Source: an uncultured Erythrobacter sp. (GTDB taxonomy: Bacteria; Pseudomonadota; Alphaproteobacteria; Sphingomonadales; Sphingomonadaceae). Taken from it: a DNA stretch of 57,427 nucleotides. Below are positions 47,210 through 54,960 of this stretch, piece by piece; positions within the stretch are counted from its first letter, which is position 1, and the number at the start of each line of letters is the position of its first letter. The DNA lies in the NCBI GenBank assembly GCA_938015255.1, contig CALLQC010000097.1, positions 1 to 57,427 of the forward strand. The letters run 5' to 3'. The notes under the pieces were generated by a model. That model saw only the letters and a program-made list of their open reading frames with translations. It had not been told where the DNA came from and made no database searches. The position numbers were made by a program, and so were the translations under genes.

Positions 47210-47992
47210 ATGGCGAAACGCTGCGAAGGAAAACTCGCACTGGTTACAGGCGGAGCGCAGGGGCTTGGCCGCGCGCATTGCATCCGGTTGGCGCAGGAGG
47301 GCGCGCGGGTGCTCGCGACCGATATCAACGGGGACGGCGCGGCGGAAACCGCGGAAATCGTCAATGCCGAAATGGGCGCTGGCACCGCCTACTCCATAGC
47401 GCACGATGTGACCGATCCGGCGGCATGGGAAGCGGCAGTGGATGCCGCGCGCCAGCATATGGGCGGCCTGAATGTGCTGGTGAACAATGCCGGAATCGGC
47501 GTGCCGGGCAATATCGAGGAATGCGACTTTGCCGACTGGCAGCGCTGTTTTGCGATCAATGTCGATTCGATCTTTCACGGCTGTCAAAAGGCTTTGCCGC
47601 TAATGCGCGAGCATGCGCCGGGATCGATCGTCAATATCTCCAGCATTGCGGGACTGATCGCGAGCGACACGATGCCAGCCTATAATGCTTCCAAAGCAAG
47701 CGTGTGGATGCTGTCCAAATCAATCGCACTGCACTGCGCGAAGAAGAACATGCAGATCCGCTGCAATTCGGTGCACCCCACATTTGTCGATACGCCGATC
47801 CTGGATGGCACGGCTAGGGCGCATGCGCTCGACAAGGATGTGCTGATGGAAAAGCTCGCACGGCAAATCCCGCTGCGGTTCGTGGGTGAGCCGAATGATA
47901 TCGCCAATGCGGTGGTCTATCTCGCGAGTGATGAAAGCCGGTTCATGACCGGTGCGGAGATCAAGCTGGATGGCGGTATCAGCGCAATGTAA
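47210..47992 (+). CDS. SDR-family oxidoreductase
   Basis: 260 residues from the ATG at 47210, behind GGGAGAG. Classical SDR: TGGAQGLG at 13-20, NNAGIG, catalytic Tyr158 and Lys162 (PAYNASKASV), and the C-terminal FMTGAEIKLDGGISAM. NAD preference is suggested by TDINGDG with Asp after the second strand. Likely a secondary alcohol or hydroxy-acid dehydrogenase. Last gene of the run from lemA. Confidence 0.9.
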   Translation: MAKRCEGKLALVTGGAQGLGRAHCIRLAQEGARVLATDINGDGAAETAEIVNAEMGAGTAYSIAHDVTDPAAWEAAVDAARQHMGGLNVLVNNAGIGVPGNIEECDFADWQRCFAINVDSIFHGCQKALPLMREHAPGSIVNISSIAGLIASDTMPAYNASKASVWMLSKSIALHCAKKNMQIRCNSVHPTFVDTPILDGTARAHALDKDVLMEKLARQIPLRFVGEPNDIANAVVYLASDESRFMTGAEIKLDGGISAM

Positions 47993-48137
47993 ATAGCGCT
48001 TACCCATCCGGGTAAACTCCTCGGTGCTAATCCCTGCGCCAAATTTTCGGTTGCGGGGCGGCGGCGTAGGCGAAGGGGCGCCGAAAGGTCGCGAGGTCGG
48101 CTGATGCCGATGGGGCTTGATGCTCCTGAAGAATCCC

Positions 48138-48168
48138 AAAAAAAGAGGAGCCCGATGGGCCCCTCCCG
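48138..48168 (-). terminator. terminator of the PspC microprotein operon
   Basis: GAGGGGCCC / GGGCTCCTC stem (one G-T pair, loop ATC) followed on the minus strand by seven T residues, 53 bases past the last small frame. Strong hairpin. Confidence 0.9.
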
Positions 48169-48220
48169 GTTTTCTGTGATTTTAGGCGACGCGGCGACCT
48201 GGTGAAAACCGGGTCGGCGG

Positions 48221-48283
48221 TCAGCGCGGCGCTGTCTTCGCCACGCGCATGTGTGAATAGCAAAACTGGTTTCTGCTTTTCAT
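48221..48283 (-). CDS. possible 20-residue peptide after PspC
   Basis: 20 residues, MKSRNQFCYSHMRVAKTAPR, basic. The ATG is preceded by GAGGG with a 5-base gap and begins 11 bases after the PspC stop, still before the operon terminator. Too short to judge by composition; the ribosome binding site is its only support. Confidence 0.3.
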   Translation of the reverse strand: MKSRNQFCYSHMRVAKTAPR

Positions 48284-48294
48284 GGTCACCCTCA

Positions 48295-48507
48295 TCAATC
48301 GGCGATCAGTGCGACGGCGATGTAGATCGGGATTGTCAGGCCAAAGCCGAGCAGCGTCGCTGCTACAAATCCCAGACGCCACCAGATCGCATCGGTGTCG
48401 GTTGCCTTGGCAATACCCGAGCAAACGCCGAACAGTTTGCCGTTGTGCTTGTCGAGACGGAAGCCCGCTTCGGGCGTGCCGCCATTGCTTTTGGTCAGTT
48501 TGCTCAT
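48295..48507 (-). CDS. PspC-domain membrane protein
   Basis: 70 residues. PspC domain: FRLDKHNGKLFGVCSGIAKA, then WWRLGFVAATLLGFGLTIPI, which is the single transmembrane segment, ending IYIAVALIAD. PspC domains occur in envelope-stress (phage shock) membrane proteins. Here there is no PspA or PspB and no cytoplasmic output domain, so it is a minimal version. Its ATG overlaps the preceding microprotein stop (ATGA). Confidence 0.9.
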   Translation of the reverse strand: MSKLTKSNGGTPEAGFRLDKHNGKLFGVCSGIAKATDTDAIWWRLGFVAATLLGFGLTIPIYIAVALIAD

Positions 48508-48650
48508 GCGAGGGCTCCAATCATAAGAGGGGTAGAAGGGCTTGCCGGGATGATGGCGGTCGCCATCAGCAAGACAGTGACGATCAACGCACCGGCACCG
48601 GCCGCGAAGCGAGCGCTGGCTGCGTTACCGAGGTCGAAGAACGAGTACAT
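48504..48650 (-). CDS. microprotein C of the AIIPxSP family, coupled to pspC
   Basis: 48 residues. Starts MYSFFDLGNAASARFAAGAG, runs ALIVTVLLMATAIIPASP and ends TPLMIGALA. AGGAA precedes the ATG. One membrane segment ending in AIIPASP, like microproteins A and B just upstream, but with a longer N-terminus and tail. Stop overlaps the PspC start by 4 bases. No known family recognised. Confidence 0.75.
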   Translation of the reverse strand: MYSFFDLGNAASARFAAGAGALIVTVLLMATAIIPASPSTPLMIGALA

Positions 48651-48684
48651 TTTGTTTCCTTTCGTTTGGGGTGGACGGACGTAA

Positions 48685-48795
48685 TCAGGCGATGTTCGGG
48701 CTGCCGGGGATGATCGCATAGGCAAAGAATGATGCCGAAACGATGATCGAGAATGCAGCGGCGAAAAGACGGGGAGCTAGTTCATTACCAGACAT
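48685..48795 (-). CDS. microprotein B of the AIIPxSP family
   Basis: 36 residues. Begins MSGNELAPRLFAAAF, then a membrane segment SIIVSASFFAYAIIPGSP, end NIA. AAGGAA lies seven bases before the ATG. Aligns with microprotein A along its whole length without gaps except at the end (R-(F/L)-x-AAAFS pattern, AI-(V/I)-P-(A/G)-SP). 34 bases upstream of C. Below the length limit of most gene finders. Confidence 0.72.
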   Translation of the reverse strand: MSGNELAPRLFAAAFSIIVSASFFAYAIIPGSPNIA

Positions 48796-48830
48796 GGGGT
48801 AGGTTCCTTGTGCGGGGGTATCAGGAACAA

Positions 48831-48944
48831 TCAGGCGACGAGCGAAGGGCTGGCCGGAACGATTGCGTAAGAGAAAGCGATTGCCGAAAGCACGACCGAG
48901 AAAGCGGCTGCGGCGAAGCGGTTGGAAAGGTCAGTTGCAAACAT
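48831..48944 (-). CDS. microprotein A of the AIIPxSP family, first gene of operon
   Basis: 37 residues. Begins MFATDLSNRFAAAAFSVVLS and ends AIAFSYAIVPASPSLVA. AAAGGAG stands eight bases before the ATG, the best ribosome binding site of the three. Single predicted membrane segment (about 10-30). B follows after 35 bases. Promoter at 49051-49079 upstream. Confidence 0.75.
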   Translation of the reverse strand: MFATDLSNRFAAAAFSVVLSAIAFSYAIVPASPSLVA

Positions 48945-49050
48945 TGTTAGTCTCCTTTGGTGGTTTTCAGTGTCTTTCGGGACCGTCCCGGTGGACACCA
49001 AACACATTGCAGGAGCCGTGCCAAAAACGAAGAATGGCAGAATTCTGCGG

Positions 49051-49079
49051 TTTACACGGTTTTACAAGGTGAATGTCAA
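49051..49079 (-). promoter_or_regulatory. sigma-70-like promoter of the microprotein-PspC operon
   Basis: On the minus strand a perfect TTGACA (-35, 49079-49074), 17-base spacer and TGTAAA (-10, 49056-49051). Transcription would begin near 49044, leaving a leader of about 100 bases before microprotein A. The 242-base gap between microprotein A and recF holds no other gene that I see. Confidence 0.65.
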
Positions 49080-49186
49080 GTTAACAGTTCCGAACATTTG
49101 GGAATTTTTCCCATATCTTGGTTTTTCCGATTCTTGCTTGCGAAAGACTGGCCTTTGGCGCGGCTCATGCTACCGCTTTTCCGCCC

Positions 49187-50275
49187 ATGGCTCTGACCAA
49201 GATCACCCTTCAGAACTTCCGCAATCACGCCGCAAGTGAGCTGGCGGAAACCGCGCATTTCAACCTGTTGGTGGGTGAGAACGGCGCGGGGAAAACCAAT
49301 GTGCTTGAAGCGCTTTCGCTGCTTAGCCCCGGGCGCGGGCTTCGGCGCGCCAATCTCGCCGAGCTTGCGCGCAAGGAAAGCGGCGAGGCCGCACCGGGCG
49401 CGTTTGCAATCGGGGCCAGCCTGATCGAACAGGGGCAGGTTTCAGCCCGTCTGGGCACCTACACCGAAGCTGAGCGCCCTACCCGCCGGCTTGTGAGGAT
49501 CAACAGCGCTGAGGCGACCGCCAGCGCCCTGTCCGAGTGGCACGCGGTATCGTGGCTGACGCCGTCAATGGACGGACTGTTTACCGATAGTGCGGGCGCA
49601 CGCAGACGGTTTATCGACCGGATGACACTGGCGATTGAACCAGGCCATGCCAAAAACGTCTCCTCCCTCGAAAACGCACTGCGCGAACGCAACAAGCTGC
49701 TGGAAACCGGCGGAGAGGCGCGCTGGCTCGACGCGATCGAAGCGCAAATCGCCCAGCACGGAACGGTGGTTTCCCAAAATCGCGCCAGACTGATCGCGCT
49801 CTTGTCCGATGAACTGTCCGCCCTTCCGCCTGAACCCTTTGCGCGCCCGGTGCTCTCCTATCGGCCGGGCGGACCGGGCGATGTCGCTGAACTGCTCGCA
49901 GAGCTGGCCCGCGCCCGCCCGCGCGACCGTGCGGCGGGCCGCGCGCTCACAGGTCCGCACCGCGATGAGCTGGAAGTGTTCATGGCATCATCTGGCGTGC
50001 CAGCCGCGTCATGTTCGACAGGCGAGCAAAAAGCGATGCTGATTGCGATAACACTGGCTCACGGGGTGCTTGCCTCCACCGGCCGGCCCAGCGTTCTGCT
50101 CCTTGATGAGGTTGCCGCCCATCTGGATCCCGTGCGCCGCGCAGAACTGTTCCGCAGGCTCGGCCAAGGCAAGGCACAGGTCTGGATGACGGGCACGGAG
50201 CTGGCGCCGTTTTCGGATATCGAAGGGCAGGCCGCAATCTGGCGTGTCAGCGGCGGGCAGTTGGAGCGGCTTTAG
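49187..50275 (+). CDS. recF: DNA replication and repair protein RecF
   Basis: 362 residues from the ATG at 49187 (ALTKITLQNFRNH); the frame is open from 49118 but those residues are not RecF-like. SMC-like ATPase loading RecA at gaps. Walker A GENGAGKT at 30-37, signature CSTGEQKAML, Walker B LLLDEVAAHLD. No dnaN or gyrB beside it, so it is detached from the classical dnaA-dnaN-recF-gyrB block. No clear Shine-Dalgarno sequence. Confidence 0.95.
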   Translation: MALTKITLQNFRNHAASELAETAHFNLLVGENGAGKTNVLEALSLLSPGRGLRRANLAELARKESGEAAPGAFAIGASLIEQGQVSARLGTYTEAERPTRRLVRINSAEATASALSEWHAVSWLTPSMDGLFTDSAGARRRFIDRMTLAIEPGHAKNVSSLENALRERNKLLETGGEARWLDAIEAQIAQHGTVVSQNRARLIALLSDELSALPPEPFARPVLSYRPGGPGDVAELLAELARARPRDRAAGRALTGPHRDELEVFMASSGVPAASCSTGEQKAMLIAITLAHGVLASTGRPSVLLLDEVAAHLDPVRRAELFRRLGQGKAQVWMTGTELAPFSDIEGQAAIWRVSGGQLERL

Positions 50276-51006
50276 CCCTCCTCCTCCGGAATCGCAGCTT
50301 CGACTTCGCCGATCGTTGATGCAACCAGCGCCTCAATCCCCTCAGCCGTCGGGTGGATCCGGTCTGACTGAAACAGCGAGGCGTCTTCGTAGATGTCATT
50401 GAGCCAGAACGGGATCAGCGCAGCGCCATATTGCTCGGCCAGCTCGCTATACAACGCATCAAAATCAGCCTGATATTCCGGCCCGTAATTCGGCGGAGCG
50501 CGCATCCCCATCAGCAGGACGGGAATGCCCCGGTCTTGAAGAGTGTCAAGCATGGCCGCGAGGTTTGCTTTGGTCTCCGCCGGGGAAAGCCCCCGCAGCA
50601 GATCATTCCCGCCCAGCTCGAGAATGAAAAGATCGGGCGCATCGTCCTGCGAGTTCAAAGTGAATTCGAGCCGCTGCAGTCCCGCTGCCGTGGTGTCACC
50701 TGAAACGCCCGCATTGGCGATATCGGCGTTGATGCCTTTGGCCCGCAGGGCGGCCTCCAGCTTGGCCGGATAGCTTTCTGACATGTCGAGGCCATAGCCT
50801 GCGAACAGGCTGTCTCCGAAGGCGAGAATATCCACTTCCGGCCCCATCACCGGCACTTCGGGCAGTTCGATATCCGCGCGCGATGTGCCCGCGCCGGGAA
50901 CCGGTGCCTGTTCTTCAACGTTATCGCTGCACGCGGTTAGCGTGACCATCGCCAACGCTGTTCCTGCTGCAATCCGTTTCATTTTCGACCAAGTGCCTAT
51001 CTGCAT
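50272..51006 (-). CDS. GDSL/SGNH-family arylesterase (TesA-like lipoprotein)
   Basis: 244 residues from the ATG at 51006 (AGGGA six bases before), or 236 from 50982. Lipobox LTAC-S at Cys26 and then a Pro/Ala-rich linker. SGNH hydrolase with nucleophile Ser66 (FGDSLFAGYG), Gly in the block II region, GGND, and Asp-His in DRIHPTAEG. Hydrolyses esters or thioesters in the periplasm. Divergent from the ABC genes, the same arrangement as tesA with ybbA-ybbP in E. coli. Confidence 0.9.
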   Translation of the reverse strand: MQIGTWSKMKRIAAGTALAMVTLTACSDNVEEQAPVPGAGTSRADIELPEVPVMGPEVDILAFGDSLFAGYGLDMSESYPAKLEAALRAKGINADIANAGVSGDTTAAGLQRLEFTLNSQDDAPDLFILELGGNDLLRGLSPAETKANLAAMLDTLQDRGIPVLLMGMRAPPNYGPEYQADFDALYSELAEQYGAALIPFWLNDIYEDASLFQSDRIHPTAEGIEALVASTIGEVEAAIPEEEG

Positions 51007-51059
51007 CTATCAGTCCCTCGGTTGGGTATCTTGTTTGCTACCTACCCCTATGCCATCTG

Positions 51060-51761
51060 GTGTCCGTGACAAGTCCTTCTCTCGCAATCTCAGCCCGCAA
51101 CCTCACCCTGACCCTCGGCAGCGACAGCGCGCCGGTGGACATCTTGAGGGGCATCGACCTCGATATTAAGTCAGGCGAGGTGGTCGCCCTGCTTGGCCCG
51201 TCCGGCTCGGGCAAAAGTTCGCTGATGGCAGTGCTTTCGGGGCTGGAACGCGCCACAGGCGGCAGTCTGAGCGTCGCAGGCGCGGATTTTTCCGGCATGA
51301 CCGAGGATGGTCTTGCTGCGGCACGGCGCGGGCGGATTGGTATCGTACTTCAGGCATTCCACCTGCTCCCTACGATGACCGCAGCCGAGAATGTGGCGAC
51401 ACCGATGGAATTGTCGGGTGCACAAGACGCCGCGCCCCGCGCGATCGCAGAGCTTGAGGCGGTCGGACTGGGCCACCGCACCGGCCATTATCCCACCCAG
51501 CTTTCCGGCGGTGAACAACAGCGCGTTGCCATAGCCCGCGCGATTGCGCCCCGTCCCGAACTAATCTTTGCAGACGAGCCAACCGGCAATCTTGACGCGG
51601 CAACCGGCGAAGAGATCGTAAAACTGCTGTTTGAGCGACGCGCACAGACCGGCGCTACGCTGCTGATCATCACGCACGACCCAAGCCTCGCCGAAAAGTG
51701 CGAGCGCGTGCTGACCATGGCAGATGGCGTCATCGCATCCGATACAAAGAACACCGTATGA
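51060..51761 (+). CDS. ABC transporter ATP-binding protein (YbbA/LolD type)
   Basis: 233 residues from a GTG at 51060 (an in-frame GTG two codons on is possible). Walker A GPSGSGKS at 46-53, signature LSGGEQQRVAIARA, Walker B LIFADEPTGNLD, H-loop ITHDPS. Belongs to the MacB/LolD-like group that drives FtsX-type permeases. Ends in an ATGA overlap with the permease gene. Confidence 0.93.
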   Translation: MSVTSPSLAISARNLTLTLGSDSAPVDILRGIDLDIKSGEVVALLGPSGSGKSSLMAVLSGLERATGGSLSVAGADFSGMTEDGLAAARRGRIGIVLQAFHLLPTMTAAENVATPMELSGAQDAAPRAIAELEAVGLGHRTGHYPTQLSGGEQQRVAIARAIAPRPELIFADEPTGNLDAATGEEIVKLLFERRAQTGATLLIITHDPSLAEKCERVLTMADGVIASDTKNTV

Positions 51762-54307
51762 GCCTCGCCGGGGACCTTTCCTGGGGTGGTGCCTGGCGCA
51801 TTGCGAGGCGCGATCTCAACGCCCGGTTTCGCGGGCTGCGGCTGCTGCTGGTTTGCATATTCCTGGGCACCGCAGCGCTGGCCGCGATCGGCACGCTCAC
51901 CGCGGCGATCGAACGCGAGCTTGCCTCCAGCGGTCAAGTGCTGCTGGGCGGCGATCTTGAAGTGGAGGTATGGCAGCGCGGTCTTTCAGCAGAGGAACTC
52001 GAAGCGCTCGCGCAATATGGCACCGTTTCAGGCGGCACCCGCCTGCAGGCCATGGCGACAGCGGGCGCGGGTGAAAGCAGCCGCGCAGCACCGGTCGAAT
52101 TGAAGGCGGTTGACAGCCGGTGGCCGCTCTATGGCACGCTCACCCTTGCCGATGGCACAGAAACGGGCGCGCCCGATGGAACCGATGCCTATCTGGCTCA
52201 GGGCGCGCTCGACCGCTTGGAAATAGGCGTAGGCGACACATTCAGGGTTGGCACGGTCGAACTGACTGCTGCTGGCGTGATTGAAAACGAGCCGGACCGG
52301 CTATCCGAGGGGTTTCAGCTGGGGCCAACCGTGCTCGTGGCGGAACAGGTGCCGGTGGATGGCGGCCTGATTGCACCGGGATCGCTCTATCAAAGCAAAT
52401 ACCGCATCGCGTTTGACGATCAGGGCGATAGCCCGGCCGACGTTGAAGAGGCGCTGAGCGAAGCGTTTCCCAATGCGGGCTTTGACTTCCGCAATCGCGA
52501 ACGCGCCTCACCCGGCGCAGACCGCTTTGTGCGGCAGATGAGCGACTTTCTGACCCTTGTAGGCCTGGCTGCGCTGGTCATCGCCGGCATCGGCATTGCG
52601 GGCGGCGTGTCCTCTTATCTGGATCAACGGCGCGGCAGCATCGCGACGCTTAAAGTGCTTGGTGCGTCCTCGCGCGATATTGTGCGCATCTACGCTTTGC
52701 AGATCGCAGTCGCCGCCTTGATAGGCAGCGCAGCAGGCCTTGCCACGGGCGTTTTGATTACGCCGCTGCTGGGCTCTGCACTCGAAGGATTGCTGCCGGT
52801 TGAAAGCGGGTTTGTGATCGAGCCTGCGCCGCTGATGCTGGCGGGCGCGTATGGTCTGCTGGTTGCTTTCGCCTTTGCCGCGGCGCCGCTGCTGCGCGCA
52901 AGGACATATCCCGCTATGGCGTTAATGCGATCCGGTATCGTGCCCCTGTCGCGGGACAAGCGCGCGCTGTTTGCGACGGCAATCGGGATCGCCGCGATTT
53001 GCGCGCTCGCGATCTTCACCACGGCGCAGCCTGTGCTGTCGGCAGGCTTCTTGCTGGGCGCAGGCGGGGCGCTGGTCGCGCTTGGCGCGCTGGGCCTGCT
53101 GATCCAGTCAATCGCGCGCAAGCTGCCGCGTCCCGCCAATCCCCTGCTCCGTTCGGCTCTCGCCAATATCCACCGGCCCGGCGCGCCTACAGGCTCGCTT
53201 GTAACGGCGCTCGGCTTTGGCCTCGCGGCGTTTGTATTGCTCGCCGCAGTCCAGTCCGCGCTGGACGGGAATATCGAGAGCAACGTTCCGCAGGAGGCGC
53301 CGGAATATTTCGTGCTCGATGTGCCGGTTGAAGGCGAGGAGCGCTTTTCCGGGCTGATCAATGCCCGCTTTGATGATGCGACAGTGCGCGCCGTGCCGAC
53401 CCTGCGCGGGGCAGTGCTCGCCTACGGCCCGCGAGACGCGATGGTCCGCGTCGCCGATCTTGAGGAATTGCCCGAAGGCGCATGGATGCTGCGCGGCGAG
53501 CGCGGCATCACCTATGCCGATGACATCCCGCAAGGAAACCGCCTGGTTTCGGGCGAATGGTGGGACGCGGCCTATTCCGGCGAGCCGCTCGTTTCAATCG
53601 ACACCCAGTTCGCCGAGGCGGTGGACCTTGAAGTAGGCGATTACTTGACAATCGGCATTCTGGGCACCGAACGGACGGTGCGGATCGCCAATTTCCGAGA
53701 GATCGACTGGGAGAGCATGGGGTTCAACTTCACCATGGTGTTCAGCCGCAATGCGATTGCCGATGCACCGCACAACCTTTCCGCAACGATTGATCTGCCC
53801 GATGGTGCAGATCGCGAGGCGCAGGGCGCACTCTTGCGCGATCTCGTGCGGGAATTCCCTTCAAGCTCGGTTGTGGAAGTGGGCGATGTTCTGACCGAAG
53901 CGCGCACCATTTTGCAGCAGGTAAGCCTCGCGACGCTGGCCGCAGCGGCTGTCGCGGTACTTGCCGGTCTGGCGGTTCTCATGGGCGCAATCGCCGCAGC
54001 CCGCGCCTCGCGTATGTATGACACCGTGGTTCTGCGCGTGCTGGGTGCAAGCCGGCGCCAGATATTGATGATGCAACTGGCGGAATACGGCCTGATCGCG
54101 TTCGCGCTGGCCGGCGTCGCGCTTGCGCTTGGATCGGCGCTGGGCTGGGTGATCATCACGCAATTGTTCGAATTCGACTGGCTGCCCGATTGGGGCGAGG
54201 TACTGGGCGTGCTGGGCCTTGGCCTGTTCATGGTGCTCGGCTTCGCACTGGGCGGATCCTTGCCGCTGCTGCGGGCAAAGCCCGCGCAGGCGCTGAGAGA
54301 GCTTTAG
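51758..54307 (+). CDS. FtsX-family ABC permease (YbbP type)
   Basis: 849 residues from the ATG at 51758. One TM segment near residues 20-45, a periplasmic domain of about 200 residues, then three TMs (first FLTLVGLAALVIAGIGIAGG), two extra central TMs (about 375-460), a second periplasmic domain, and three final TMs ending with LPLLRAKPAQALREL. Repeated FtsX domains carry TLKVLGAS and VLRVLGAS coupling helices. Likely extracts or hands over envelope lipids or lipoproteins with the partner ATPase and esterase; substrate unproven. Confidence 0.92.
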   Translation: MSLAGDLSWGGAWRIARRDLNARFRGLRLLLVCIFLGTAALAAIGTLTAAIERELASSGQVLLGGDLEVEVWQRGLSAEELEALAQYGTVSGGTRLQAMATAGAGESSRAAPVELKAVDSRWPLYGTLTLADGTETGAPDGTDAYLAQGALDRLEIGVGDTFRVGTVELTAAGVIENEPDRLSEGFQLGPTVLVAEQVPVDGGLIAPGSLYQSKYRIAFDDQGDSPADVEEALSEAFPNAGFDFRNRERASPGADRFVRQMSDFLTLVGLAALVIAGIGIAGGVSSYLDQRRGSIATLKVLGASSRDIVRIYALQIAVAALIGSAAGLATGVLITPLLGSALEGLLPVESGFVIEPAPLMLAGAYGLLVAFAFAAAPLLRARTYPAMALMRSGIVPLSRDKRALFATAIGIAAICALAIFTTAQPVLSAGFLLGAGGALVALGALGLLIQSIARKLPRPANPLLRSALANIHRPGAPTGSLVTALGFGLAAFVLLAAVQSALDGNIESNVPQEAPEYFVLDVPVEGEERFSGLINARFDDATVRAVPTLRGAVLAYGPRDAMVRVADLEELPEGAWMLRGERGITYADDIPQGNRLVSGEWWDAAYSGEPLVSIDTQFAEAVDLEVGDYLTIGILGTERTVRIANFREIDWESMGFNFTMVFSRNAIADAPHNLSATIDLPDGADREAQGALLRDLVREFPSSSVVEVGDVLTEARTILQQVSLATLAAAAVAVLAGLAVLMGAIAAARASRMYDTVVLRVLGASRRQILMMQLAEYGLIAFALAGVALALGSALGWVIITQLFEFDWLPDWGEVLGVLGLGLFMVLGFALGGSLPLLRAKPAQALREL

Positions 54308-54382
54308 TGCAAGGTGTGGGCACAAACGCAAAGGGCGGAGCATCGCTGCCCCGCCCTATCGATTGCACTGTCTGTTACCTTA

Positions 54383-54835
54383 TCAGGTAAAGGTATCGGG
54401 GTCGTATCCGCCCTCACCCGGATTGGCTTTCAGCACCAGGGTGCTGGCGATGATATCATGGAGCCCCTGCTTGCGCTCTGTAAAGGCGACCATGATGAAA
54501 CCGATCAGCAGGATCATGGCGGACAGGATCTTCGCAAAATAACGGCCCACCGCGCGCAGATATGAAATTTTGGCTCCGCCAGCATCGGTTACGATCAATC
54601 CCAATGCCCGCTTGCCCGGAGTACCCTGCATATTGGAGCCTTCAAACCCGACAAAATACCCGAGACCGATGACAAGGCTCAAAATATCATAAGCCCCGAA
54701 ACTGGTGGCCACCGCCGGATCGGTTTCAAAAAGGTTCGCGCCAAAGACAAACGCGAGCGGAACCTGAATGATCAAAAGGATAACAAAATCGATCAGATAG
54801 GCCCCAAGCCTTATCCAAAAACCGCCATACTGCAT
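54383..54835 (-). CDS. RDD-family membrane protein
   Basis: 150 residues from the ATG at 54835, which has GAGGGG eight bases before it. Three to four TM segments: YLIDFVILLIIQVPLAFVFG, a middle one around YDILSLVIGLGYFVGFEG, and ILSAMILLIGFIMVAFTERK. The motif RLGAYLIDF and NMQGTPGKRALGLIV mark the RDD family. Role unknown; some members transport ions. Between the ABC genes and the TonB receptor. Confidence 0.88.
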   Translation of the reverse strand: MQYGGFWIRLGAYLIDFVILLIIQVPLAFVFGANLFETDPAVATSFGAYDILSLVIGLGYFVGFEGSNMQGTPGKRALGLIVTDAGGAKISYLRAVGRYFAKILSAMILLIGFIMVAFTERKQGLHDIIASTLVLKANPGEGGYDPDTFT

Positions 54836-54904
54836 ACGTGATCCCCTCTTTAACAGACTCCAGATCATCACACGCGTCGCGTTATAGCAAGGGTGAAACC
54901 CACA

Positions 54905-54940
54905 GAAAAAAGGCCCCGCCGTTTCCGGCGAGGCCTCTTG
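54905..54940 (-). terminator. terminator of the TonB-dependent receptor gene
   Basis: GAGGCCTCGCCG / CGGCGGGGCCTTTTTT hairpin with a GAAA tetraloop on the minus strand, 20 bases after the stop. Ends in a T-run. Confidence 0.92.
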
Positions 54941-54960
54941 CGTTCATTTGATCCAGTCGA

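Noticed and set aside
48027-48263. 78-codon minus-strand frame after pspC
   Set aside because: Reads through the operon terminator hairpin, has no ribosome binding site and an unlikely composition.
54330-54360. Hairpin GGGCGG / CCGCCC considered as a terminator for the ABC permease gene
   Set aside because: No T-run follows on the plus strand and the stem is short; possible but not supported enough.
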